This document shows, in pieces, positions 15,847 through 24,647 of a stretch of 64,000 nt of DNA; positions within the stretch are counted from its first letter, which is position 1, and each line of letters opens with the position of its first letter. The DNA is from Mesorhizobium sp. GbtcB19 (GTDB lineage: Bacteria > Pseudomonadota > Alphaproteobacteria > Rhizobiales > Rhizobiaceae): positions 372,001-436,000 of the forward strand of contig NZ_JAGXJY010000003.1 of assembly GCF_019091085.1 (NCBI RefSeq), given 5' to 3'. Position numbers and translations under genes: made by a program. Below the pieces are notes generated by a model that was given only the letters and a program-made list of their open reading frames with translations, was not told the DNA's origin and did not search any database.

Positions 15847-17037
15847 ATGCGAGACGAGCGGCCAAAATCGATCCTGCGCGAATTCCTCGATGGCGAGGCC
15901 GCCGGCGGCATCATCCTGATGGTCGCCGCGGCCCTGGCGCTCGTCGTCGCCAACTCGCCTTTGGCCGGCACCTATTTCGCCGTTCTCCACGCCTATCTCG
16001 GGCCGCTCAGCGTCTCGCATTGGATCAATGACGGACTGATGGCGGTGTTCTTCCTGCTGGTCGGGCTGGAGATCAAGCGCGAGATGCTGGACGGGCAGCT
16101 CTCGACCTGGCCGCGCCGCGTGCTGCCCGGCATCGCCGCCGCCGGCGGCATGGTTGTGCCGGCGCTGGTCTATGTCGCCGTCAACCGCGACAATCCGGCG
16201 GCACTGGGCGGCTGGGCGATCCCGACCGCCACCGACATCGCCTTCGCGCTCGGCGTGCTCTCGCTGCTCGGCAGCCGTGTGCCGGCCTCGCTGAAAGTCT
16301 TTCTCACCGCCCTGGCCATCATCGACGATCTCGGCGCCGTCATCATCATCGCGCTGTTCTACACCAGCGGCCTGTCGCTCGCTTATCTGGCGGCCGCCTT
16401 CGTCGTCATCGCCCTGCTGGTCGTGCTCAACCGCATGCGGGCGATGAAGCTCTGGCCGTATCTGCTGCTTGGCGCGCTGCTGTGGGTGCTCGTGCTGAAG
16501 TCGGGCGTGCACGCCACGCTGGCCGGCGTGGCGCTGGCGCTCACCATTCCGCTCGAACGCTCTCCCGGCATCAGCCACGATACTGAACATTCGCCGCTGC
16601 ATCGCCTCGAGCACGGCCTGCACAAGCTGGTACCCTTCATCGTCATCCCGATCTTCGGCTTCGCCAATGCCGGCGTCTCGCTCGGCGGGCTGAGCTTCGC
16701 GGCGCTGGTCGAGCCGCTGACGCTGGGTGTCGCCGCCGGCCTGGTGCTCGGCAAGCTGGTCGGCGTCTTCGGCTCCTCGGCGCTTGCGATCCGGTTCGGC
16801 CTCGCCGACCTGCCGGTCAATGCCGGCTGGCTGCACATGCTGGGCATTTCGCTGCTTTGCGGTATCGGCTTCACCATGAGCCTGTTCATCGGCCTGCTCG
16901 CCTTCGCCAGCGATCCGGCGCTGCAGGACGCGGTGAAGGTCGGCATCCTCGCGGGTTCGCTGATCGCCGCGCTGCTGGGCGCCGCCGTGCTGCTGACGGC
17001 GCCGGCTGCCGGCGGGGCGGAAGAGGACTTGGACTAA
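15847..17037 (+). CDS. nhaA: Na+/H+ antiporter NhaA
   Basis: This 396-residue inner-membrane antiporter exchanges cytoplasmic Na+ for protons and helps pH homeostasis. About twelve hydrophobic helices can be followed. The paired aspartates essential for transport stand in [18 protein letters not shown] near residue 160. The pH-sensor region [18 protein letters not shown] near residue 70 and the C-terminal [18 protein letters not shown] are also typical. The ATG at 15847 has GGAGGGG 6-12 bases upstream, an excellent ribosome binding site, so it is preferred over an in-frame upstream ATG at 15799. Length is normal. Confidence 0.96.
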   Translation: MRDERPKSILREFLDGEAAGGIILMVAAALALVVANSPLAGTYFAVLHAYLGPLSVSHWINDGLMAVFFLLVGLEIKREMLDGQLSTWPRRVLPGIAAAGGMVVPALVYVAVNRDNPAALGGWAIPTATDIAFALGVLSLLGSRVPASLKVFLTALAIIDDLGAVIIIALFYTSGLSLAYLAAAFVVIALLVVLNRMRAMKLWPYLLLGALLWVLVLKSGVHATLAGVALALTIPLERSPGISHDTEHSPLHRLEHGLHKLVPFIVIPIFGFANAGVSLGGLSFAALVEPLTLGVAAGLVLGKLVGVFGSSALAIRFGLADLPVNAGWLHMLGISLLCGIGFTMSLFIGLLAFASDPALQDAVKVGILAGSLIAALLGAAVLLTAPAAGGAEEDLD

Positions 17038-17041
17038 CCCC

Positions 17042-18085
17042 TCAAGCAAGTGGCTCCGGTGGCAGGCCAAAGGCCGTGAACAAGGCAGGGCCGAGCGGCG
17101 GGACATAGATCGTCAGCGAGGCGATCTTGCCGTCCGAGGGTTCGATGACATGCAGCGAATGCGGCCGCCATATCGAATCCTGATGGCCGAGCGCGTAAAC
17201 GCCCACGGCCGGCTGGGCGTTGGCGCCGATCGCGACCGCTCGATAGCCGGCAAAATTACCCCAGACGGTTCCGAGGAAAGCGCCGATTGCCTGATGTCCG
17301 CGGTACCATTCCCGCCATGGCGGCATGTGGTAGACGGCGTCCTCGCGCAGCAGGTCGACGAGCCCGTCCAGATTGTCGGCCTGCCAGGCTCGCATATAGC
17401 GTTCGAGCAGCAGGCCTTCGTCCGGACTGGGCTCTGATCGCCGCTGTGGGCGGCCTTGCGTGTAGTGCCCGCCCAGCGTTGCGCGGGCCCGCTGCAGGGC
17501 GCTGTTGATCGAGGCTGTCGATCCACCCAGCAATTGCGCGGTCTCGATGGCGGACCATCCGAGCACATCGCGGAGCAGCAGGGCGGCGCGCTGCCGCGGC
17601 GGCAAAAGCTGGATCGCTGCGACGAAGGCGAGCCGCACCGCCTCGCGCGCCTCGTAGCGTGCTTCCGGGCCAGGCCTGTCATCGGCAATGTCGGGCAGTT
17701 CCGCGTCGGGATATGGCTCCAGCCAGGCGAATTCGGCGGTCGGCCCGCCGGCCGCCCTGCCTTCGGCGGGTGGCCGCCCGGGTTGCTCGAGAATGCGCCG
17801 CGCCGACGACCGTGCCTTGATCGCGTTGAGGCAGCTGTTGGTGGCGATCGCGTAGAGCCAGCCGCGCGCCGAGCCGCGTCCGTCGAATTGCGCCCGACCG
17901 CGCCAGGCCCTGAGGAACGTCTCCTGGACGAGATCGTCCGCCTCGTTGAGCGAGCCCATCATCCGGTAGCAATGAAGCTTGAGCGCGCGGCGGTGGGCGA
18001 CGCTCAGGCGCTCGAAAGTCAGCCGGTCGAGGGCCGGCTGGCCTGGTCGACCCAAAGGTTCGATGGGGCCGAAGGCGTCAGTCAT
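17042..18085 (-). CDS. ECF-type sigma factor with C-terminal SnoaL-like domain
   Basis: This is a 347-residue sigma-70 family protein. Region 2 covers about residues 25-95 (HRRALKLHCYRMMGS, DDLVQETFLRAWRG, ARGWLYAIATNSCLNAIK) and region 4 about 165-215 (LPPRQRAALLLRDVLGWS, IETAQLLGGSTASINSALQR). A C-terminal NTF2/SnoaL-like domain follows (about 225-340; RYMRAWQADNLDGLVDLL). ECF factors with such an extension usually lack a separate anti-sigma factor, the extension itself modulating activity. It lies 41 bases behind the SDR gene and is presumably in its operon. The ATG at 18085 (MTDAFGPIEP) is the natural family start. The regulon is unknown. Confidence 0.88.
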   Translation of the reverse strand: MTDAFGPIEPLGRPGQPALDRLTFERLSVAHRRALKLHCYRMMGSLNEADDLVQETFLRAWRGRAQFDGRGSARGWLYAIATNSCLNAIKARSSARRILEQPGRPPAEGRAAGGPTAEFAWLEPYPDAELPDIADDRPGPEARYEAREAVRLAFVAAIQLLPPRQRAALLLRDVLGWSAIETAQLLGGSTASINSALQRARATLGGHYTQGRPQRRSEPSPDEGLLLERYMRAWQADNLDGLVDLLREDAVYHMPPWREWYRGHQAIGAFLGTVWGNFAGYRAVAIGANAQPAVGVYALGHQDSIWRPHSLHVIEPSDGKIASLTIYVPPLGPALFTAFGLPPEPLA

Positions 18086-18126
18086 GGGAAGCCCGGGCGC
18101 TGAAGTCGGCCGGCATCCTGCGCGCC

Positions 18127-18873
18127 TCACGCCGCCGCCGCAAGGCCGCTGCCGCTCACGGTGAACGAACTGCCTTGCAGCTTGCCCGTCGCGAGCTCGA
18201 TCACCGCCCGTCCGACATCGTCCGGCGTCTGCATGTCGCTCATGCTGGCCAGGAAGTCGGCCGGGCGGATGCCCATATAGGCGGAAATACTTTCGATGCC
18301 GCGATCGCCGACCCCAGTGCCCGGCATGATGCGGGCCGGCGAAAGCGCCATGAAACGCAGGCCGAGGCCGAGCCGGTCCGATTCCTTCTGGCAATGGCCG
18401 GCCAGGAAAACCTGCATGCGCTTGGCGCCGGCATAGCCGCCGGAATTCGGCGGCCCGCCGGTAAAAGCTCCGCCGCTGGCGATCAGCACCACCCGGCTGC
18501 CGGGTTTGAGCCGACCCTTGAGGGCTTCGCGGCAGAACAGGAACGACGCCTTGACGTCCATCTCCCAGTTCGCCGAGAAGACCTCCCAGCTCTGCTCCTG
18601 TATCGGCGCGGCGGGGGCGAGCGCGCCGGCGCAGACCACCAGCACGTCGGGTGTCAGCGCATCGAAAACCGCTTCCGGCGCGGCTTCCGCCGTCGCATCC
18701 GTGCTGAGGGTTTTCAGGCCCGGGCGTTCCCAGGCGAACTGCTTCAGGTCGGCGGCGCCACGGGCGACGGCAAGCACGGTCGCTCCCTCGCCAAGCGCGG
18801 CTTCCACGATCGCGCGTCCGACGCCGCGGCTGCCTCCGACGACGACCACATTCTGATTGTGCAACGATTTCAT
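18127..18873 (-). CDS. Short-chain dehydrogenase/reductase (SDR)
   Basis: The 248-residue product is a classical SDR with a Rossmann fold. The cofactor motif GGSRGVGR is at residues 13-20, and the catalytic YxxxK appears as YAGAK near residue 152, with serines upstream in LIASGGAFTG. A strong ribosome binding site (GAGGTGAGGT) stands directly before the ATG at 18873. It is followed by the ECF sigma factor gene, 41 bases away on the same strand. This pairing suggests that the sigma factor controls the SDR, or that the enzyme acts on its signal; both are inferences. Substrate unknown. Confidence 0.88.
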   Translation of the reverse strand: MKSLHNQNVVVVGGSRGVGRAIVEAALGEGATVLAVARGAADLKQFAWERPGLKTLSTDATAEAAPEAVFDALTPDVLVVCAGALAPAAPIQEQSWEVFSANWEMDVKASFLFCREALKGRLKPGSRVVLIASGGAFTGGPPNSGGYAGAKRMQVFLAGHCQKESDRLGLGLRFMALSPARIMPGTGVGDRGIESISAYMGIRPADFLASMSDMQTPDDVGRAVIELATGKLQGSSFTVSGSGLAAAA

Positions 18874-19053
18874 ACCTCACCTCTTTTCCAGGGCGCCGGC
18901 CATCCGGACGCGCCTGCTGGTGAAGACAATCGGGATCACTGGAAATCATCGGTGCGGGCCGAAAATTTCTCGCCGGCCTTGGACGGGGGTGGGCTCGAGG
19001 CCCCGGCCTGATGCCGCAGTCAACGGCAAGGCGCGGCACGCCGTCGCAAAAAT

Positions 19054-19566
19054 CTACTCGCTCTCGCCATCCAGCGCCGGCACCGCGACCCCGGCAAGCT
19101 CGGCTGCCAGCAGCCGCGCGGCGCCCGCCCGCGCAATCCGCAGCATCAGCGCCTTGCGCGTCGCGGCAGCCATGCGGTGCTCAGGCGCATCGCGCAGGAT
19201 CTCGGCGCCATAGCCGTCGGAGAGGATGAAGCCGCACTCCTCGGGAAAGATGTCCTGCGGAACCCCGGGATGGGTGGCGAAGAAGAATCGGTCGGAATGC
19301 AGCCGGTAGTCAGGCCATTTGCGGTCGACGCGAAAGTCCTCGATCGAGGATTTGATCTCGATGATCCAGATGTCGCCCTGCCTGGTCAGCGCGACGAGGT
19401 CGGCGCGCCGCCCGGTGGCCAGGGATAGCTCCGGAAGCACATGCGCGCCCATTTCGCTGAGCAGCCGCTGCACGCCGCGCCGCACCAGCATGGCGCGCTC
19501 CGACTGGCGGCCGTCGATCAGCGGATTGAGGGGAATCGGCGAAACGAGTGGCATGGCAGGCACCAT
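19054..19566 (-). CDS. MmcB family DNA repair protein
   Basis: The product has about 170 residues and matches the alphaproteobacterial MmcB family, small nuclease-fold proteins implicated in DNA repair (mitomycin C resistance in Caulobacter). The core is RRADLVALTRQGDIWIIEIK followed by SSIEDFRVDRKWPDY, which resembles the PD-(D/E)xK fold with acidic D, E and the lysine of IEIKSS near residues 55-73. Two starts are possible, ATG at 19566 (MVPAMPLV) and ATG at 19554 (MPLVSPIP); neither has a clear ribosome binding site. Neighbouring genes are unrelated. The fold assignment is my reading of motifs and the family name is recalled. Confidence 0.8.
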   Translation of the reverse strand: MVPAMPLVSPIPLNPLIDGRQSERAMLVRRGVQRLLSEMGAHVLPELSLATGRRADLVALTRQGDIWIIEIKSSIEDFRVDRKWPDYRLHSDRFFFATHPGVPQDIFPEECGFILSDGYGAEILRDAPEHRMAAATRKALMLRIARAGAARLLAAELAGVAVPALDGESE

Positions 19567-19608
19567 GCCAGATTTTGTTCACGGTTTGAACCCGGGAAGC
19601 GAGGGCAA

Positions 19609-19959
19609 TTATATATTTGACAAACCCTGTCTGTCTCTAGGGTCGCCAAAGCCGAAGAAAAACGACAAAGCCAAATCGTCCAGAAGACGATATGCGTCTT
19701 CGTAGTACGTCGCCGGCAAATCGCGTGGAAACTTGGGGTGGCTTGTCCAATCGCGGACAAACCACGGGACATACCAAAACCCTTGTGCTGCCCATCGTTC
19801 TAGTTGGGCACTGGTGCCGGGTGTCTCCCGGCAATATTGCGCCATGGCGCTGCACAGGCGGTCGAAGGCTTCGACATCCCAAACCATGTCGCCTTTGATG
19901 GAAATCAAAAACGACCCATCGCCCGCGTCGAATTCGTTTTTGAGGACTTGCAGATCCAT
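19609..19959 (-). CDS. Hypothetical protein, 116 residues
   Basis: I do not recognise this family. The protein is soluble and acidic with an aromatic-rich centre (GFWYVPWFVRDWTSHP near residues 60-75) and a C-terminal part LDDLALSFFFGFGDP. Length and composition resemble small immunity-type proteins of polymorphic toxin systems, but no diagnostic motif is visible and no toxin gene lies beside it. It sits in a locally less GC-rich stretch (about 19570-20500) together with two other small genes on the same strand, which suggests later acquisition. The ATG at 19959 is the only good start. Confidence 0.6.
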   Translation of the reverse strand: MDLQVLKNEFDAGDGSFLISIKGDMVWDVEAFDRLCSAMAQYCRETPGTSAQLERWAAQGFWYVPWFVRDWTSHPKFPRDLPATYYEDAYRLLDDLALSFFFGFGDPRDRQGLSNI

Positions 19960-19985
19960 TCAAAGCCTCTTCGGATGAACGCGGC

Positions 19986-20168
19986 TCATAGAGGATTGTG
20001 GTTAAAGAGCATCAGGATGAACCACAGATAGAGCGCGAAGCTAGCCGGGACGCTCAAAACGGCAGACAAGATGAATACGAACAGGCGCTGATGTGTCTCG
20101 AGGTTGCGCGATAGGAAGACAACCAGCCCCAATATCGGCACTATGATTATGGCGACAATGGCGATCAC
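19986..20168 (-). CDS. Small two-helix membrane protein
   Basis: The product has 60 residues with two hydrophobic stretches (about 2-20 and 29-53) separated by SRNLETHQRL, so it is probably an inner-membrane hairpin. No known family is recognised. The ATG at 20168 overlaps the stop codon of the preceding small gene by four bases (ATGA), which is the main argument that it is real. It lies 26 bases before the 116-residue hypothetical gene on the same strand, so the three may form one short operon. Function unknown. Confidence 0.55.
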   Translation of the reverse strand: MIAIVAIIIVPILGLVVFLSRNLETHQRLFVFILSAVLSVPASFALYLWFILMLFNHNPL

Positions 20169-20392
20169 TTGGATGGCGAGCCCTTCGCTCGAAATTCATC
20201 CGCCAGAAGCCTCGCCAGGTGATCCCGGCTCAGGCTCAGCGTTTCCTTCAAAAACCATAGGAAGTTGCGTGGGCCATCCGTCGGCAAGCCGCCTTCCTCC
20301 GCCTGGGTGATCACCGCGCGTTGGCGCTCTATCCGCTGCTCGATCTCGCGGATGTGCTGCTCGACACGTTCGATATCTTCCTGGATGCTCAT
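20165..20392 (-). CDS. Small coiled-coil protein, hypothetical
   Basis: This product of about 75 residues begins MSIQEDIERVEQHIREIEQR and has heptad-like charged sequence to about residue 33, consistent with a coiled coil. A second part, NFLWFLKETLSLSRDHLARL, may be an amphipathic helix. The family is unknown. The ATG at 20392 is preferred; an in-frame ATG at 20422 would add ten residues. Its stop overlaps the start of the two-helix membrane protein by four bases, suggesting coupled translation and perhaps a joint role at the membrane (inference). Confidence 0.55.
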   Translation of the reverse strand: MSIQEDIERVEQHIREIEQRIERQRAVITQAEEGGLPTDGPRNFLWFLKETLSLSRDHLARLLADEFRAKGSPSK

Positions 20393-20548
20393 GCCCGGCA
20401 ATCTCATTGTGTTGCACGTCAAAATAGCATCAAAACCACAAACAGGTGGAGTGCAAAGCCAAGCGGACGCTCGAATGATAGCTCGGCGAAGGTTGGTTCT
20501 TGCTAATCATATTCCTTGGCAGCAATCTCGGCGCGAGAGGGACTTGCC

Positions 20549-21019
20549 ATGACCCGCGACCAGATGCTCGCCCACCTTCGGTCCGCCGACGCCGTCGCGC
20601 GCGAGGCGGCGGCGCACGGGCATCATCCGTTCGGTTGCGTGCTGGTCGGGCCGGACGATCGCGTGCTGATGCGGCAGGGCAATCTCGACACGGTGCGTCA
20701 TGCCGAGACCGAGCTCGCCCGCCGCGCGGCGGCGGCCTACGAGCCGGAGTTCCTGTGGCAATGCACGCTGGTCACGACCGGCGAGCCCTGCGCGATGTGC
20801 GCCGGCACGATGTATTGGGCGAATATCGGGCGGCTGGTCTACGGTTTCGAGGAGACCGATCTCCTGGCCCTCACCGGGGATCACGCGGAGAATCCGACGA
20901 TGAGCCTGCCCTCGCGCACCGTGTTCGCCTCCGGCCAGAAAAAGATCGAGGTGTTTGGCCCGTTCCCCGAAATCGCCGACGAGATGCTCGCTCCGCACCG
21001 CGATTTCTGGAAACGCTGA
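20549..21019 (+). CDS. Nucleoside deaminase (cytidine/deoxycytidylate deaminase fold)
   Basis: This 156-residue zinc enzyme belongs to the guanine/tRNA-adenosine deaminase branch of the cytidine deaminase superfamily. The catalytic HAE triad is at residues 51-53 (RHAETEL) and the other zinc ligands are C81 and C84 in EPCAMC. GCVLVG and WANIGRLVYG are typical surrounding strands. The exact substrate (guanine, cytosine, a modified base) cannot be told; tRNA-specific TadA usually has a different C-terminus. The ATG at 20549 is preceded by GAGAGGGAC, a fair ribosome binding site. It stands alone between the small hypothetical genes and the convergent porin-like gene. Confidence 0.88.
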   Translation: MTRDQMLAHLRSADAVAREAAAHGHHPFGCVLVGPDDRVLMRQGNLDTVRHAETELARRAAAAYEPEFLWQCTLVTTGEPCAMCAGTMYWANIGRLVYGFEETDLLALTGDHAENPTMSLPSRTVFASGQKKIEVFGPFPEIADEMLAPHRDFWKR

Positions 21020-21113
21020 CGCGGTCTCGGAAGCAGGCGTTTCCCGCTTCGTTGAAGACGGGCGATGCCGAATCGTGGCCGGCACATCGCGCCAAACCGC
21101 GCCTGTGAGAAAG

Positions 21114-22031
21114 CTAGAAGCGGTAGTTCATTCCGAGCCGAACCACCTCATAGGCACTTTTGAACGCTACGTTTATGAAGGCATCGCCGACGGCTGGGCT
21201 TTGCGCGGTGAAATGGACTTTCTGGCGGCCAAGATCGACATGCAGATATTCGGCCTTGATGGTGATGCGCGGGGAAAGCGCATATTCAAGTCCTCCGCCC
21301 GCGGACCAGCCGGCGGTCACCCGTGATGCTTCGCCGGCAAAACAGGTGGTGTGACCTGGACAATCCATTTTGGTGGCCCATGTCGGACCGTCGATCGTCC
21401 AACCCGCATCGCCAACGATAGAAACCGATGCTGCGGATCTGGTCTGGCCGTAGGCCAAGCCACCGGTCCCGAAGACCAGCAGGCGCTCTTCAGGCAGATA
21501 GCCGACGCGGGCGCGCGTCGTACCGAACCAGTCGAGCCGCTGTGACGAGCTCGCGCCCAGCCTGACTCCCTGGGGACCTTTGTCGGGTTCCACATAGTCC
21601 GTGCCGCCCTCGATGTCAGACAATTGAAGGTCCGTTTCGAGGCCGATCAGCCAGTTGGAGCCGACCTGCCAGTTGTGTCCGAGTTGCACGCCGCCGGTGA
21701 CGCCAGAAGCGGTGGAGGATTGCGAATAGACCAGCGGCCGGCTGAACGGATCGAACTCCGGGTCGAGGTTATAGGCATAGGCCATCAGGTTCTGAATGAA
21801 TTCCGTACCCGCTCCGGGGCCTGTGCCGGTCGTCCAATAGTCGGACAGGCCATCGCCGGTGAAAGCCGCTTTTGGCCGGCCCCAGCCATAGCCGACATTG
21901 ACGCCGCCATACCATCCACTCCAGTCATAGCCAGACGTGGCGGCTGGAGCAGGTCCACCCGAGCTCACATCGTCGGCAAAGGCTGGCGAGGAGAGGATGG
22001 CCGCGATACAGCCGGCAAAGATAAGTTTCAT
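21114..22031 (-). CDS. Outer-membrane beta-barrel protein (Omp25/Omp31-like)
   Basis: The 305-residue product has a Sec signal peptide (MKLIFAGCIAAILSSPAFA, cleavage before DDVSS). The barrel starts YDWSGWYGGVNVGYGWG, a typical opening of the Omp25/Omp31 family of Rhizobiales, and ends with VRLGMNYRF, whose final phenylalanine is the outer-membrane insertion signal. Strands alternate throughout (GVTGGVQLGHNWQV, TRARVGYLP). The cysteine pair DCPGHTTCFAG in a predicted loop could form a disulfide. It is longer than Brucella Omp25 because of the central insertion around residues 65-105. It is divergent from the AraC gene, which may regulate it (inference). Confidence 0.85.
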   Translation of the reverse strand: MKLIFAGCIAAILSSPAFADDVSSGGPAPAATSGYDWSGWYGGVNVGYGWGRPKAAFTGDGLSDYWTTGTGPGAGTEFIQNLMAYAYNLDPEFDPFSRPLVYSQSSTASGVTGGVQLGHNWQVGSNWLIGLETDLQLSDIEGGTDYVEPDKGPQGVRLGASSSQRLDWFGTTRARVGYLPEERLLVFGTGGLAYGQTRSAASVSIVGDAGWTIDGPTWATKMDCPGHTTCFAGEASRVTAGWSAGGGLEYALSPRITIKAEYLHVDLGRQKVHFTAQSPAVGDAFINVAFKSAYEVVRLGMNYRF

Positions 22032-22339
22032 GCGAAATCCCAGGTTCGGTTGGTTTTCCGCACTGGTGGCCGATCTCTCGCCCCTCGTCTTGGAAGCATG
22101 GGCCTTCGCATTGGACAGGCGGGCGCAGCTGGAAAACGCCAGCGAATGTGGCGTATCAGCAACGGTTGAATGCTCGCCGGATCGCGACTTGGAACCGGGA
22201 GCCTTATCCTAGGACTGGCGGGCTCCATCGACGATTTTCCTCTTGAGAAAAAGGATGATTTCCGTGTTGGATGGGCTTCGGGGCCTGTGGCGCGCGTCGC
22301 GTCCGGCGAGGGTTTGATTGGGGGCGGCCGGTCAGGCCA
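22032..22339. other. 308-base divergent intergenic region
   Basis: The region lies between the outer-membrane protein gene and the AraC gene, read in opposite directions, and must carry both promoters. I see no gene and no clear -35/-10 pair. A loose dyad around 22118-22142 (GGCGGGCGCAGC, AACGCCAGCG) is too weak to call an operator. Confidence 0.45.
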
Positions 22340-23305
22340 ATGCAGAAGATCGATTTTTCGTCGGACAGCCTACCAGCGCATCTGAGCGACAAGGATCGCT
22401 TTCGCCTCTGGCGCGACATGTGGATGGAGCAGCTTGGCGCAGCCGAGATCAGGCATGCCGAGGACAAGCGCTTCGCCACGGCAACGAAGATGCGGTTTCT
22501 TGGCGACCTTCGCGTCGGCCTGTTCGAGACCACGACAGAATATTATGTGCGCACGCGCCGGCACGTCGCCAACGATCGCGACGATATCTTCGTGGGATTT
22601 TACCGCAGCCCCAAGCCGCAGGTCTGGACGGTCGCGGATTGCGATCTGTCGCTGCAGCGCGGCAACGGCATCGCCTACAACGTCGCCCAACCCTGCCGCA
22701 GTTTCACGGACGGCGTGACCTCCTGGGTGTTGGCCTCGATCCCCCGCGCCGCGTTGCTTAGCATGGTGCCGCATGCCGACGATCGCCCGGTGACGCGGCT
22801 CGACCCGGCAAGCCCCGCCGTCCGCCATCTGGAACGCACGATCGATTTTCTGCTCCAATCCGAGGAGGTGGACGCGGAGCCTGCTCTCGCGCGCCAGGCC
22901 GGAGCGGCTCTTTCCGATCTGATCGTGCTGGCGCTGGGCGCCAAAGGCGATGCCGCGGAAATCGCCGCCGGCCGCGGCCTGCGCGCGGCGCGGCTGCGCG
23001 AAGCTCTGGCGGTGATCGAGGCTCGTTTCGCGGACCCGGCGCTGTCGACGGAGATGGTGGCGCGGGCGGTCGGGCTTTCGCGCCGCTACCTCAACACCCT
23101 TCTGCTCGAAAGCGGTCGCACCTTTGCCGAACGTGTCCTGGAACTCCGGCTGCAGAAGGCATGCGCCATGCTGTCGGATATCCGCAACGACGCCACAAAG
23201 GTAAGCGACATCGCGCTCGCCGCGGGATTCAACGACGTGTCCTATTTCAACCGGCGCTTCCGGGTCCGCTTCGGTGCTTCGCCCACGCAATATCGCGGCG
23301 GATAG
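22340..23305 (+). CDS. AraC family transcriptional regulator
   Basis: The 321-residue regulator has an N-terminal ligand-binding domain of the AraC_binding_2 type (residues about 20-190; it contains FVGFYRSPKPQVWTV) and a C-terminal pair of helix-turn-helix motifs (about 220-320; STEMVARAVGLSRRYLNTLL and VSDIALAAGFNDVSYFNRRF). The final FRVRFGASPTQYRG is the family signature. The ATG at 22340 (MQKIDFSSD) is chosen; AGG lies six bases upstream. Regulators with this N-terminus often control catabolic or outer-membrane genes; the divergent outer-membrane protein gene is a candidate target. Confidence 0.9.
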   Translation: MQKIDFSSDSLPAHLSDKDRFRLWRDMWMEQLGAAEIRHAEDKRFATATKMRFLGDLRVGLFETTTEYYVRTRRHVANDRDDIFVGFYRSPKPQVWTVADCDLSLQRGNGIAYNVAQPCRSFTDGVTSWVLASIPRAALLSMVPHADDRPVTRLDPASPAVRHLERTIDFLLQSEEVDAEPALARQAGAALSDLIVLALGAKGDAAEIAAGRGLRAARLREALAVIEARFADPALSTEMVARAVGLSRRYLNTLLLESGRTFAERVLELRLQKACAMLSDIRNDATKVSDIALAAGFNDVSYFNRRFRVRFGASPTQYRGG

Positions 23306-23329
23306 CTTAGCGGGGGCGGCCCGGCCCTG

Positions 23330-23734
23330 TCAGGCGGATACCTGGTCCGCCGCTCCCGCCATGTCATCCAGGATCGGGCAGTCCGGCCGGTCGTCGCCAT
23401 GGCAGGCACGGATCAGCTTCTGCAGCGTCGAGCGCATCGACTGCAATTCGCGCACCTTGTCCTCGATCGCCCTGACATGGGCGGCGGCGATCTCGCGCAC
23501 GTCGTGGCTGGCGCGGTCGCGATCCTGGTAGAGCGCCATAAGCTGCCTGCAATCGTCGATTGAGAAGCCGAGATTGCGCGCGCGGCGCAGGAAGGCGAGC
23601 CGGTGCACGTCGTCGCCGGAGTAATCGCGATAGCCGTTCTCGGCCCGCGCCGGACGGATCAGGCCGATCTCTTCGTAATAGCGAATGGTCTTGGCCGGCA
23701 GGCCGGAACGCTCGGCGGCATCACCGACATTCAT
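23330..23734 (-). CDS. cueR: Copper-responsive MerR-family regulator CueR/HmrR
   Basis: The 134-residue activator has the N-terminal winged helix-turn-helix of MerR proteins (MNVGDAAERSGLPAKTIRYYE) and a long dimerisation helix. The Cu(I) ligands are C111 and C119 in CHGDDRPDC, the spacing seen in CueR (C112 and C120 in E. coli), which argues for a monovalent metal. CueR twists promoters with a 19-base spacer to switch on copper export. Such a promoter lies at 33749-33779 before the copper ATPase gene, some 10 kb away in this window; in Sinorhizobium, as I recall, the two genes are adjacent. A GGCAGCC-TTCG-GGCTGCC hairpin (23754-23771) sits in its leader. Confidence 0.92.
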   Translation of the reverse strand: MNVGDAAERSGLPAKTIRYYEEIGLIRPARAENGYRDYSGDDVHRLAFLRRARNLGFSIDDCRQLMALYQDRDRASHDVREIAAAHVRAIEDKVRELQSMRSTLQKLIRACHGDDRPDCPILDDMAGAADQVSA

Positions 23735-23960
23735 GGCGTTCTCCCTGGTTTCCGGCAGCCTTCGGGCTGCCCCATTGATTTTGCTTCACAATCCTGTGAG
23801 GCCTGTTGCGGAAATGCCGCAGTTCGGCACTTACCGGCACGTAAGGCCTTGCATATAGGCAGTGCGCGCTTGGCAAGCAAAAGAAATGCCAGCATGAATG
23901 ATGGCGAGAAAGCGGCCGACTCGTGCCGCTGATACACAGACAGGGCGTCGGACCTTTTTC

Positions 23961-24578
23961 ATGCGCTTGAAGTCACTTGCAATCCTCGCCGCTCTTGCGC
24001 TGTCGACCGCGATCAGCGGGTGCAGCACCATCGGCGGGCAATTGTTCACCAACAACTATGGCGCGATGACCGATGCCGGCTATCAGCTGCCGCGCATCCC
24101 GATCGAGAAGGTTCCCGCCAGGTATCACCGCCAGGAAGTGCGGTATGATTCCCCGGAGAAGCCCGGCACCATCATCGTCGATACCCAGAACAAGTTCCTC
24201 TACTTCATCGAGGGCGACGGCATGGCGATGCGCTACGGCATCGGCGTCGGCCGCGAGGGTTTCGAGTGGCACGGCACCGCCCATATCGCGCTGAAGCGCG
24301 AATGGCCGACCTGGACGCCGCCCTCGCAGATGATCAAGCGCCAGCCCGAGCTCGCCAAGTTCGCCGGCGGCATGGAGCCGGGCCTGAAGAACCCGCTCGG
24401 CGCGCGCGCCATGTATCTCTTCAACAAGGGCGGCGACATGGGCTACCGCCTGCATGGCAGCCCGGAATGGTTCTCGATCGGCAAGGCGATGTCGTCGGGC
24501 TGCATCCGGCTGATGAACCAGGACATTATCGATCTCTACGACCGCACGTCGGTCGGCGCCAAGGTCATCGTGATGTGA
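23961..24578 (+). CDS. L,D-transpeptidase (YkuD domain), lipoprotein
   Basis: This 205-residue envelope enzyme cross-links peptidoglycan or attaches proteins to it. The N-terminus is a lipoprotein signal with lipobox SGC (cysteine near residue 20). The YkuD domain carries the catalytic motif HGS followed by SSGCIRL (YRLHGSPEW ... AMSSGCIRLMN), whose cysteine is the nucleophile. Conserved FLYFIEGDGMAMRYGIGVG and LKNPLGARAMYL are also present. The ATG at 23961 is chosen since it begins the signal peptide; the ATG at 23898 would add 21 polar residues. A good terminator follows. Rhizobiales have many such enzymes, so the exact role is unknown. Confidence 0.92.
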   Translation: MRLKSLAILAALALSTAISGCSTIGGQLFTNNYGAMTDAGYQLPRIPIEKVPARYHRQEVRYDSPEKPGTIIVDTQNKFLYFIEGDGMAMRYGIGVGREGFEWHGTAHIALKREWPTWTPPSQMIKRQPELAKFAGGMEPGLKNPLGARAMYLFNKGGDMGYRLHGSPEWFSIGKAMSSGCIRLMNQDIIDLYDRTSVGAKVIVM

Positions 24579-24647
24579 TCACGAAGGCCGCGGCGAAAAG
24601 CTTTCGCAAGCGGACCGTCTAGGCAACAACAAGACGTCCAAAAACAG

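Noticed and set aside
17042..19039. A 665-residue reading that would join the sigma factor to upstream sequence
   Set aside because: Before 18085 it is the shadow of the SDR gene in another frame. Sigma homology starts at MTDAFGPIEP.
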